Assembly: GCA_904501975.1 (NCBI GenBank)
Contig: CAJGCZ010000035.1
Location: forward strand, 1 to 25,148
Origin: an uncultured Akkermansia sp.
GTDB lineage: Bacteria; Verrucomicrobiota; Verrucomicrobiia; Verrucomicrobiales; Akkermansiaceae
Direction: 5' to 3'
Length of the DNA: 25,148 nt
Part shown: piece after piece, positions 1 through 6,647 of the stretch
Layout: every line of letters starts with the position of its first letter
Numbering within the stretch: position 1 is the stretch's first letter
The notes under the pieces: generated by a model
What the model was told of the DNA's origin: nothing
Database searches by the model: none
Seen by the model: only the letters and a program-made list of their open reading frames with translations
Position numbers and translations under genes: made by a program

Positions 1-483
1 GATATGGGAATGTCCCGCAATGTGCAAATCTGCAATTTCACTCACTATAACAACATATTTTTGAGTGATATTAGCACATAACTACATACGTATAATTTTT
101 TTAATTATATAGAGGCTGAAACTTTAGATTTTCCGTGATTATCTTGAGTTTCTCGCATGTGGTGAATGGCATAGCTATGATATGGCTATTGCCCTGAAAT
201 TAATTTTAGCACTGTTGTAACATGATAATAGGCAGTTATTTATGAGGTGACGTGTAAAATCGTCGATTGAATCCCGTATTTTACACGAATTTTTGCATAA
301 TACATGAATCCCGCTAGTATACATCCCGTTATGACTATTGCGAAGCTACGGTAATCCGGCAGAGAGCATGCAAAAAATACGTCACGCATCAAAAGCCTGC
401 TTGCAAAGTCGGAGAATTATGGTAATCTTTAAGACAGCCGCAGCGAGACAGCGGAAGAAATCTACAAACACGACAACACAATT
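1..483. other. AT-rich non-coding leader region
   Basis: No open reading frame of useful length lies here on either strand, and the composition is visibly more AT-rich than the genes that follow. The only clear structure is a 10-bp inverted repeat, CGTGTAAAAT at 251-260 and ATTTTACACG at 278-287, with a 17-nt spacer. There is no T-run after it, so it does not look like a terminator. A weak promoter-like TTGCAA sits at 401-406, but no convincing -10 box follows. No tRNA cloverleaf or DnaA-box cluster was recognised. The region could be the regulatory region of the rubrerythrin gene or a horizontal-transfer boundary. Confidence 0.5.
251..287. repeat. 10-bp inverted repeat upstream of rubrerythrin
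   Basis: The perfect arms CGTGTAAAAT (251-260) and ATTTTACACG (278-287) are separated by 17 nt. The repeat lies about 200 bases upstream of the rubrerythrin start. It could be a binding site for a dimeric regulator or part of a transcript structure. Neither can be decided from sequence alone, and it does not match a regulator box I recognise. Confidence 0.35.
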
Positions 484-1026
484 ATGAAGGATCTTAAAGG
501 CACCAAGACGGAGCAGAACTTGGCCACCGCCTACGCCGGTGAGTCACAGGCTCATACCAAGTATTTGTACTACGCCTCCAAGGCAAAGAAGGATGGCTAT
601 GTGCAGATTAGCAAGATTTTTGAAGAGACCGCTCACAACGAGCGCGAGCACGCCAAGATTTGGTTCAAGTTGCTGCATGGCGGCAAGATTCCTGCCACCA
701 CGGAGAACTTGGCCGACGCTGCCAGCGGCGAGATGTACGAGTGGACGGATATGTACAAGACCTTTGCCGAGGAAGCACGCGCCGAGGGCTTTGACGAGAT
801 TGCCGAGCTGTTTGAAGGCGTGGGCAAGATTGAGAAGGAGCACGAGGAGCGCTACCGCAAGCTGCTGAGCAACATCGAGGAGGGTATCGTATTCTCTCGC
901 GATGGTGAGCAGATTTGGCAGTGCGGCAACTGCGGCCACATTTGCGTGGGCAAGAAGGCCCCGGAGGTATGCCCCGTGTGCGACCACCCGCAGGCTCACT
1001 TCGCTATTCTGGCTCAAAACTACTGA
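484..1026 (+). CDS. rubrerythrin
   Basis: Cytoplasmic non-haem iron peroxidase that reduces hydrogen peroxide to water in anaerobic and microaerophilic bacteria, with electrons from NADH through rubredoxin-type partners. The 180 residues match the classic family layout. A ferritin-like four-helix domain (about 1-135) has diiron-ligand motifs around E20, E53/H56 (NEREH), E96/E97 and the EKEHEE stretch near 117-122. A C-terminal rubredoxin-like domain carries two CxxC pairs, C147/C150 and C163/C166. The start gives the usual family N-terminus, although no Shine-Dalgarno sequence precedes it. A small membrane-protein gene follows after 5 nt and the pair ends at a strong terminator at 1318-1354. 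The gene family is very clear; the symbol rbr is often used but names vary. Confidence 0.96.
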   Translation: MKDLKGTKTEQNLATAYAGESQAHTKYLYYASKAKKDGYVQISKIFEETAHNEREHAKIWFKLLHGGKIPATTENLADAASGEMYEWTDMYKTFAEEARAEGFDEIAELFEGVGKIEKEHEERYRKLLSNIEEGIVFSRDGEQIWQCGNCGHICVGKKAPEVCPVCDHPQAHFAILAQNY

Positions 1027-1031
1027 TAACT

Positions 1032-1283
1032 ATGTGGCAAGCAAACAAATGGGGAATTATTGCTTTGCTCGCCGGCTTGTTTGCCGTGGGCGCGGCTTAC
1101 TTTAAGTTGCACGCCGCCGGTAAGGCCGACTTGGCAGACAAGGTTGGAGCCACGGGCGTGTGCGCCGTTCTCTTTATTGTGGGGCTTGCCACCTTGCTCA
1201 TGGCTCGCCAGGATGTTGCCCGTATGGAAGATGATACTGACCACGAGGCAGAAGGCGACGATGAGAGCGGAGAGGAGCGTTGA
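1032..1283 (+). CDS. small two-TM membrane protein, hypothetical
   Basis: The 83-residue protein begins at the ATG 5 nt after the rubrerythrin stop. A longer reading of the same frame runs back inside rubrerythrin and is unlikely. It shows two hydrophobic helices, about residues 7-24 and 38-57, separated by a short charged loop, and a strongly acidic tail from about residue 64 rich in Asp and Glu. I do not recognise a family. Its position makes it co-transcribed with rubrerythrin. A role tied to oxidative stress is possible but only guilt by association. Confidence 0.75.
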   Translation: MWQANKWGIIALLAGLFAVGAAYFKLHAAGKADLADKVGATGVCAVLFIVGLATLLMARQDVARMEDDTDHEAEGDDESGEER

Positions 1284-1317
1284 TAGAACTTTTCTTTCTG
1301 CTATAGTTTAACACAAA

Positions 1318-1354
1318 GAGAGCCTCAGTTGTAAGACTGAGGCTCTCGTTTTTC
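1318..1354 (+). terminator. rho-independent terminator after rubrerythrin operon
   Basis: A perfect 12-bp stem, GAGAGCCTCAGT (1318-1329) with ACTGAGGCTCTC (1336-1347), has a 6-nt loop and is followed by GTTTTT. On the opposite strand the stem is followed by TTTGTGTT, so it may also stop transcripts arriving from the gene at 1435-2082. Confidence 0.93.
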
Positions 1355-1400
1355 GGGGCAAATGGCTTTCTGTCAACCGGCTGATTTGTGCGTTAAAATG

Positions 1401-1424
1401 GCGGGACTGAAGTCCCGCGCTACG
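1401..1424 (-). repeat. REP-like palindrome with GTAG foot (copy 1)
   Basis: Arms GCGGGACT (1401-1408) and AGTCCCGC (1411-1418) surround a 2-nt centre. Read on the minus strand, a GTAG tetranucleotide (1423-1420) stands just 5' of the hairpin. The same design recurs at 13875-13898 with compensating changes in the stem. It sits between the 3' ends of two converging transcription units, the usual place for REP elements. Confidence 0.7.
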
Positions 1425-1434
1425 AAAAATGATG

Positions 1435-2082
1435 TCAAGTATCGTTGCTGCTATTTTGCTTCGATATTTTTTCACAAATCCACAGTTCAACTACATAGCG
1501 TTTGTTATCAAGAATAACAGAAATATGAAAAACGGTATATTGCTTATCTTTAATATGGTAAATAAACGGTAGATTAAAATATTCGTGTTGAATCGTGGTG
1601 TAGTTTAAGCGTTGTAGCACGTTTTCCGCATTTTCTTGGTTTATCAACCAAGCCGTATTTTGAGAGAGCCCGGGACCGCCGGTTGCATAGGGAGAAAAAT
1701 CTTTTATCAGCCTATTGACGAGTTGCTGTTTGGGTTCTGCTGTAAGCGGGGAGAGTGGGAGTAAATAGTGCAGATAGGTTTCCGGCATGAGTTGTTTGGC
1801 CAAAGCTTCAGAACCGTAAAATTGCGCCTCCTGTAGCCGGATAAGTTCTTCCATCGGCTCCCAATCATAGTCGGTGGAGTCATTATCTGCAGGCTTGCGT
1901 TTTTCTAATAGTGCTAATTGTTTTGCTGCCAAATCTGCTGAGTTGCAATCATGCACAGATGCCAAGATGGCTCTTTGCTCCTCCCATATTTTACCCGTTT
2001 CTGAGGGATGAGAGGAGCCCAATGAAAACGCCTGCTTGGTAAACAACAGGCAAAAAAAGAGCAAGGTCCAAACAGCTTTCAT
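1435..2082 (-). CDS. secreted protein of unknown function
   Basis: The 215-residue protein has a typical signal peptide at its N-terminus (MKAVWTLLFFCLLFTKQAFS, likely cleaved near residue 20). The mature part is mixed helix and strand and carries no motif I recognise. The coding sequence is noticeably more AT-rich than its neighbours, which may mark a recent arrival or relaxed selection. It starts 65 nt after the lptB stop, with a terminator-like hairpin between, so it is probably a separate unit. No convincing promoter or Shine-Dalgarno sequence was found. Downstream lies a REP-like palindrome. The secreted location is well supported; the function is unknown. Confidence 0.75.
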   Translation of the reverse strand: MKAVWTLLFFCLLFTKQAFSLGSSHPSETGKIWEEQRAILASVHDCNSADLAAKQLALLEKRKPADNDSTDYDWEPMEELIRLQEAQFYGSEALAKQLMPETYLHYLLPLSPLTAEPKQQLVNRLIKDFSPYATGGPGLSQNTAWLINQENAENVLQRLNYTTIQHEYFNLPFIYHIKDKQYTVFHISVILDNKRYVVELWICEKISKQNSSNDT

Positions 2083-2095
2083 AGCGGAGGGGTAG

Positions 2096-2130
2096 AAAAA
2101 ATGGTGCCGAGGTGGTGAACCCTGGCACTT
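2096..2130 (-). terminator. probable terminator of the kdsA-lpt operon
   Basis: On the minus strand, an interrupted stem (GTGCC pairing with GGCAC, then a mismatch and four further pairs including one G-U) is followed by ATTTTTTC. It lies directly after the lptB stop and before the next minus-strand gene. The stem is imperfect, so confidence is moderate. Confidence 0.6.
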
Positions 2131-2147
2131 AAAGAATGATGCGAAGA

Positions 2148-2888
2148 TTACATCTTGAAGTCCTCGCCCAAGTAAATCTTTCGGGTCTTGGGGTCGTTGG
2201 CAATTTCTTCGGCATTACCCTCTTTAATGACCTTGCCCTCAAAGAGAATGTAGGCGCGGTCAACAATGCCGAGGGTTTCGCGCACGTTGTGGTCGGTAAT
2301 GAGGATGGAAAGTCCATCCGTCTCGCGCAGGGAGGCCACAATGGACTGAATGTCCTGCACGGCGATGGGGTCCACACCGGCAAAGGGCTCGTCGAGCATG
2401 AGGAGCTTCGGGTTGCTGGCCAGAGCGCGGGCAATGGTGAGGCGGCGTTTTTCACCACCGGAGAGCTGAATAGCCTGGCTCTTCTGCAGCTTGGTAATGT
2501 GGAATCGCTCCAACAGCTCCATCATCTTTTCCTTTTTCTCCTTGCGGGTGAGGTCGGCGCGTGTTTCGAGGATGGCCATAAGGTTCTCTTCCACAGAGAG
2601 CTTGCGGAAGATGGATTCTTCCTGGGGCAGGTAGCCCATACCCAAGCGGGCGCGAATGTGCATCGGCAAGCCGGATACGTCCTTGCCGGCAAACATAACG
2701 CTGCCAACATCCGGGCGCACCAAACCTGCTACCATGTAGAAGGAGGTCGTTTTACCGGCGCCGTTGGGGCCAAGCAGGCCAACAATTTCACCGGCTCCGA
2801 TTTCGAGGCACACGTTGTCAACAACCTTGCGTTCGCCGTAAGTTTTGCAAAGTCCCTGAGCTTTGAGAAGAAGACCGCTGGTTTCCAT
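2148..2888 (-). CDS. lptB: LPS export ABC transporter ATP-binding protein LptB
   Basis: Cytoplasmic ATPase that powers extraction of lipopolysaccharide from the inner membrane by the LptFG permease, for delivery along the Lpt bridge. The 246 residues have all ABC signatures: Walker A GPNGAGKT (40-47), Q-loop LPQEE near 88-92, signature LSGGE (142-146), Walker B LLMLDE (162-167), D-loop and the switch histidine in TDHN (H200). The spacing and the stretch DEPFAGVDP are typical of LptB rather than of amino-acid importers. It is the last gene of a kdsA, lptC-like, lptA-like, lptB operon, starting 3 nt after the previous stop with no separate Shine-Dalgarno sequence. lptF/lptG are not in the window. 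Confidence 0.95.
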   Translation of the reverse strand: METSGLLLKAQGLCKTYGERKVVDNVCLEIGAGEIVGLLGPNGAGKTTSFYMVAGLVRPDVGSVMFAGKDVSGLPMHIRARLGMGYLPQEESIFRKLSVEENLMAILETRADLTRKEKKEKMMELLERFHITKLQKSQAIQLSGGEKRRLTIARALASNPKLLMLDEPFAGVDPIAVQDIQSIVASLRETDGLSILITDHNVRETLGIVDRAYILFEGKVIKEGNAEEIANDPKTRKIYLGEDFKM

Positions 2889-2891
2889 GAT

Positions 2892-5192
2892 TTACTTGTT
2901 GAGTTTCTGCTGTTTTTCGATTTGCTTGCGGATATTGGTAGCAGAGGTGCTCTGCTTGGAACCCGTTACACGGACATTGTTGTTTTTGTCCATGATAATG
3001 GCGGCATTGGAGCCGGAAGCCGTGTGGGTATTATCCTTATCCTGAAGAATAACTTTGTTGCCGCTAAGGCGTTTTTCCCCCGTTTCGCCGTTGAGAGAGA
3101 GAGCATCGCCATAGGCGGTGATAACGCGGCCGGTGCTGTCCTTAGCGGTGATAGCAACATTTCCCTCTGCGAGGGCACTGCGGATGGCGCCCATGGGATT
3201 ACCGGATGAGGATTTGCCTTGCTCCTCGTTCATCTCTACACGGATTCTGCCACTGCAGCGCATGGCTGCATCCGGGGTCTGCAGGGTGCCACCTTGTTCT
3301 GTGTCGGCCTGCATCAGGCCATCAAAATTGTATACCAAATGCGGGAATTGAGGCAGCAGCGGGTGTGCTTTTTCCTCGGGGCCTTTCTTAAGCGTAAGGG
3401 AGAGAGGCCCTGCGGTGGTAAGGCGGCCCTGCGGTGACTCCATGAGCGCACCTTGCCCCAGTACCAAGTTGCCCGTTTCCCTGATGAGGGTAAGAGACTG
3501 AGCACAGGTGACGGTGGCTGTGCCATCCTGTGCAGGCAAAACGGCCATCACCTTATCACCCTGAAGGCTTAAGTCACCGGCTTGATTGAGCACCAGCGAG
3601 GTCGGGCCATCGGTAGATTCGGCTGTCAGGTTAAAGGTGTCGTAGCTAACACGAGTGAGCCCGGCAGAAGCCATGGTAACGGTGCCCAGCTTCATGTCAA
3701 TATCGGCCTCGTCTGCGGTAAGGGTGAGCTCTTTTTTCTCCTCGCCTTGCAGGTAGCAAAGGCTGATGCCGCCCTCGGCACGGATGGCTTCAATGTCAGA
3801 GTATTCGGCAATGGCGGGGTTAATCATACCCAGTTCAGAGCGTTCCGGGAGTTTCGCCTCAGCGTTGCGAATGAGTTTAATCGTCACTGCTCCGCCAACG
3901 GTCAGAGAGCAGGAATCATCCTTTAGATTGATGCCGGAGGGAAGGGAAATGGTGCCCTCTGCTGTGTTAAAGGTAATATGACCGGCGGTGGAATAGTTGC
4001 CAAGCAGGGGTGCCGCATCCTTTGTTTCAGCCGGGCGAGAATAGGTGCCGTTAATGGAGTCACCTTCCAGCGTAATGTCTCCGTTGCCGGCAAGAGCAAT
4101 CTGTCCGTTGGTGGCAAGTGTGTTGTCGCCGTAGGTTAGTACGGTGTTTTCGCCCTTGATGGAGCATGCACCGGTGGTGCCGTCGTAACTCAGCTCAGAG
4201 CCCGTGACGGCTGCGGCAGGGGCCCCATTGGCGGCAACCTTTGCAATTTGCACCTGTCCGTATGCTTTGGCGCCGTCAATGCCCGTGATGCGGAATTGAC
4301 CGAACTGGGGCATAATGGCATCTGCATCCGTGTCGGTGGCGCATTCCTCTCGTTTCAGCGCCAAACAAATTTCTTCTGTGCAGCTGATGGCACCCTCAGC
4401 GGTTTGAATTTGCGTATTACCCGTGAGCAGGATTTTTCCCTTTTCTGCGTTGTAGTAGGCCACCCCACCTTGGTTGAGCAGGGAGCAGAGGTTGCCCTTG
4501 GCATCCTTCCACTGAATATCGATTTGGCCGGCGTTAATGTAGAGGTCTCCGTTATCTTCGGCCAGAGCCATGGCAGGCGAGCCGTCTTCGTGGGCGTTTA
4601 ACACCACGCGGTTGTCTTCCTGTATGATGGAAATAGCTTTGCCGTTTTGCCCCAAGAGGAGAGCCTTGTTGAGCACGGTGTTTACCATGGCCGTTCCCAC
4701 CTCAATTTGAAGCGGTTGCTCCAATATCTCGGTGTCCTCTTCTGCTTTCGAGGTAATCTGAGTTGTTGTCTCTTGAGGGGAGGTTGTGGGTGTTACTGCC
4801 TCCTTTGCCTCTTTTTTGCCGTCCTCAAGCGTGTGGTGCGGCAGCTGAATGTAGAGCCTATCCGCACATTTGAGCTTGAGACGGGAATCGTTCACTCTCA
4901 CGTTGCCAAAGTATACCATGCGGGCGTTGGCAACATCAAAAAGCATGCCGCCATCGGCTTCTGCTACGGTTTCCCCGCTTTCGCTTTCAGGAATAGCTGT
5001 GTCGGGGTTTTCCGGGGCTTGAGGAATTTCATCTACCAAGCTAAGGATGGTTTCATCCACACGCTGTCTGTTTTTGCTGAAAAACTCCAGCGAGGCATCG
5101 CGGTTGCTGATAGATTCTTGCAGCCAATCTTCGTGGGCGGAAGAAATGGAGCACAAACCAATGATAGACAGGACTGAGAGCGTAAGTTTCAT
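2892..5192 (-). CDS. very long LptA/OstA-like LPS transport protein
   Basis: Probable periplasmic component of the LPS transport bridge. The 766-residue protein starts with a signal peptide (about 1-19, ending SSA). Around residues 80-115 it has an OstA-like stretch (MVYFGNVRVND, then LKCADRLYIQLP). The rest is largely short beta-strand segments with recurring patterns such as G-x-I/V-x-L and N-G/D turns. The C-terminus has another OstA-like unit (ALAEGNVAIT, AYGDALSLNG). Proteobacterial LptA is about 185 residues, so this is roughly four times longer and may contain several jellyroll units. A low-complexity Thr/Glu-rich linker lies near residues 120-155. The start codon directly abuts the stop of the lptC-like gene and lptB follows after 3 nt. 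An LPS role rests on operon context plus the OstA-like segments. Confidence 0.75.
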   Translation of the reverse strand: MKLTLSVLSIIGLCSISSAHEDWLQESISNRDASLEFFSKNRQRVDETILSLVDEIPQAPENPDTAIPESESGETVAEADGGMLFDVANARMVYFGNVRVNDSRLKLKCADRLYIQLPHHTLEDGKKEAKEAVTPTTSPQETTTQITSKAEEDTEILEQPLQIEVGTAMVNTVLNKALLLGQNGKAISIIQEDNRVVLNAHEDGSPAMALAEDNGDLYINAGQIDIQWKDAKGNLCSLLNQGGVAYYNAEKGKILLTGNTQIQTAEGAISCTEEICLALKREECATDTDADAIMPQFGQFRITGIDGAKAYGQVQIAKVAANGAPAAAVTGSELSYDGTTGACSIKGENTVLTYGDNTLATNGQIALAGNGDITLEGDSINGTYSRPAETKDAAPLLGNYSTAGHITFNTAEGTISLPSGINLKDDSCSLTVGGAVTIKLIRNAEAKLPERSELGMINPAIAEYSDIEAIRAEGGISLCYLQGEEKKELTLTADEADIDMKLGTVTMASAGLTRVSYDTFNLTAESTDGPTSLVLNQAGDLSLQGDKVMAVLPAQDGTATVTCAQSLTLIRETGNLVLGQGALMESPQGRLTTAGPLSLTLKKGPEEKAHPLLPQFPHLVYNFDGLMQADTEQGGTLQTPDAAMRCSGRIRVEMNEEQGKSSSGNPMGAIRSALAEGNVAITAKDSTGRVITAYGDALSLNGETGEKRLSGNKVILQDKDNTHTASGSNAAIIMDKNNNVRVTGSKQSTSATNIRKQIEKQQKLNK

Positions 5193-5657
5193 TTACTTGC
5201 TTTTCTGCTTCGCTGAGCGAATGGTGGTGCGAACGGGCCCTTTAATGAGCCCCACGCGGCCCGCTGTGCTGAAGGTAACACCTTCTCCGGCAGCGGAAAA
5301 GTTGGGGTGTTTTACAGCTGCTGCAGATTGTGATACAACGGCTTTTTTCTTGAAATCATAACCTGCTTTATCGCAGCTAACAGAGGTGATTTCTCCGCTT
5401 TCTGCATAAAGCGCTGCACGAATATTGGTAAGGCTGATTTCGCGGCGCGATACCACCTCCAATTCATCTGCCTGCAAGAGTGCAGATACGCGGTGGTCCT
5501 CGTAGCGCGGCAGGGAGAGACCCTTTACCTTGCTGCCGGGGGGCAGCAGCTGAAGACCGGGAAATTCGTCCTGCGCTTTATTAACATTGGCGGACTGTGC
5601 CCCGAGCATTCCGCTCAGGGCACAGAAAAGAGATAAACCGATGAGGCTGCGTTTCAT
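5193..5657 (-). CDS. LptC/OstA-like periplasmic LPS transport protein
   Basis: A 154-residue exported protein with a signal peptide (MKRSLIGLSLFCALSGMLGA, about 1-20). The mature part is a short beta-rich domain with the pattern of OstA/LptC jellyroll proteins (ADELEVVSRREISLTNIRAALYA, given here only as a location near residues 64-85, and GVTFSTAGRVGLIKGPV near 125-141). It is the gene after kdsA and before the long lptA-like gene, the place lptC or a short lptA takes in other genomes. It has a cleavable-looking signal rather than an obvious permanent membrane anchor, so it could equally be a short LptA. Gene spacing of 3 nt upstream and 0 nt downstream implies translational coupling. Confidence 0.6.
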   Translation of the reverse strand: MKRSLIGLSLFCALSGMLGAQSANVNKAQDEFPGLQLLPPGSKVKGLSLPRYEDHRVSALLQADELEVVSRREISLTNIRAALYAESGEITSVSCDKAGYDFKKKAVVSQSAAAVKHPNFSAAGEGVTFSTAGRVGLIKGPVRTTIRSAKQKSK

Positions 5658-5660
5658 GGG

Positions 5661-6488
5661 TTACGACATTTGGTCGTAGGCGTTGCGAATAAGCTGCATG
5701 TTGGTGATAACACGCTCCAAGTCGGACAAGCGAACCTGGTTGGGGCCGTCGCTCATGGCGTTGTCGGGGTCGCTGTGTACCTCCATGAATACGCCGTCAA
5801 TGCCCGTAGCCATAGCAGCGTTGGCCAGCACGGGAGCAAGGTCGCGATCGCCGCCGGTAGCACCGCCAAGACCGCCGGGACGCTGCACGGAGTGCGTGGC
5901 ATCGAACACAACGGGGCAACCGAACTGGCGCATCCAGTACATGCCGCGCATATCTACCACGAGGTTGTTGTAACCAAAGGTGGTACCGCGTTCGCAGAGC
6001 ATGTATTTATCGCAACCGAAGGCTTCCATCTTCTCGCAAATGTTCTTGCAATCCCACGGAGCCAGGAACTGGCCCTTCTTGATGTTAACGGGGCGGCCGG
6101 TCTTGGCGCAAGCTTCGAGCAGGTCGCTCTGGCGGCAAAGGAAAGCCGGAACCTGGAGAAGGTCGATATACTGGGCTGCGTATTCTGCCTGTTCCTCCGT
6201 GTGCACGTCCGTTACCACGGGAACCTGCAGCTCCTTACCGATTTCGGAAAGGATGCGGCAACCCTCCTGAATGCCTACGCCGCGGAAGCTCTTAACGCTG
6301 GTGCGGTTAGCTTTGTCGTACGAGGCCTTGAAGATGAAAGGAACCCCGAGCTTGGTGCAGATCTCCTTGATGCTGCGAGCCATCTGCCAAGCGAATTCTT
6401 CGTTCTCCAAAGAGCAGGGCCCCAACAGGTAAAACGGAGCCTTGCCACCGATTTCTACATTCTGAATAAGGAAAGACATAGTGTGCAC
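5661..6488 (-). CDS. kdsA: 3-deoxy-D-manno-octulosonate 8-phosphate synthase (KdsA)
   Basis: Cytoplasmic aldolase-type enzyme that condenses phosphoenolpyruvate with arabinose 5-phosphate to form Kdo 8-phosphate, the precursor of the LPS inner core sugar. The protein has family hallmarks: LLGPCSLE near 21-28, FKASYDKANR near 53-62, PVVTDVH near 90-96, NIKKGQFLAPW near 134-144, DATHSVQ near 196-202 and the C-terminal EVHSDPDNA. Length (275) is normal. Two starts are possible, 6488 and 6479 (MSFLIQ); both lie just downstream of a good promoter and neither has a Shine-Dalgarno sequence. The first gene of the kdsA-lpt operon, it links Kdo synthesis with LPS export. Confidence 0.96.
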   Translation of the reverse strand: MHTMSFLIQNVEIGGKAPFYLLGPCSLENEEFAWQMARSIKEICTKLGVPFIFKASYDKANRTSVKSFRGVGIQEGCRILSEIGKELQVPVVTDVHTEEQAEYAAQYIDLLQVPAFLCRQSDLLEACAKTGRPVNIKKGQFLAPWDCKNICEKMEAFGCDKYMLCERGTTFGYNNLVVDMRGMYWMRQFGCPVVFDATHSVQRPGGLGGATGGDRDLAPVLANAAMATGIDGVFMEVHSDPDNAMSDGPNQVRLSDLERVITNMQLIRNAYDQMS

Positions 6489-6507
6489 GTATGCTGTTGC
6501 TTCATAT

Positions 6508-6536
6508 ATTATGCACGAACCACCCCCTCAAGTCAA
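6508..6536 (-). promoter_or_regulatory. sigma70-type promoter of kdsA-lpt operon
   Basis: On the minus strand TTGACT (6536-6531), a 17-nt spacer and CATAAT (6513-6508). The expected transcription start is near 6501, giving a leader of only about 12-22 nt before kdsA. Confidence 0.75.
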
Positions 6537-6594
6537 TGAGTTTTCTCTTCATAGCGCTCATTCCTGCGAAAAAAATGAGTGTAGAAGGCAGATA

Positions 6595-6623
6595 TTGACA
6601 AAGCTGCTCCGCTGTGCTATCGT
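6595..6623 (+). promoter_or_regulatory. sigma70-type promoter of the GtrII-like gene
   Basis: TTGACA (6595-6600), a 17-nt spacer and TATCGT (6618-6623). It is divergent from the kdsA promoter. The gene's start at 6648 is one of few in the window preceded by a recognisable Shine-Dalgarno (GGAG, 6639-6642, 5 nt before ATG). Confidence 0.7.
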
Positions 6624-6647
6624 TCGGCTACGTTTGTTGGAGTCAAT

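Noticed and set aside
1..483. Replication origin or tRNA gene in the AT-rich leader
   Set aside because: No DnaA-box cluster, dnaA/dnaN neighbour, or cloverleaf pattern was found.
2136..3209. Long plus-strand reading frame of 357 codons opposite lptB and the lptA-like gene
   Set aside because: It lies fully antisense to two well-supported genes, has no recognisable domains and its product looks like a mirror of their codon use.
5670..6539. Plus-strand frame of 289 codons opposite kdsA
   Set aside because: kdsA on the minus strand is unambiguous; the antisense frame shows no family signature.
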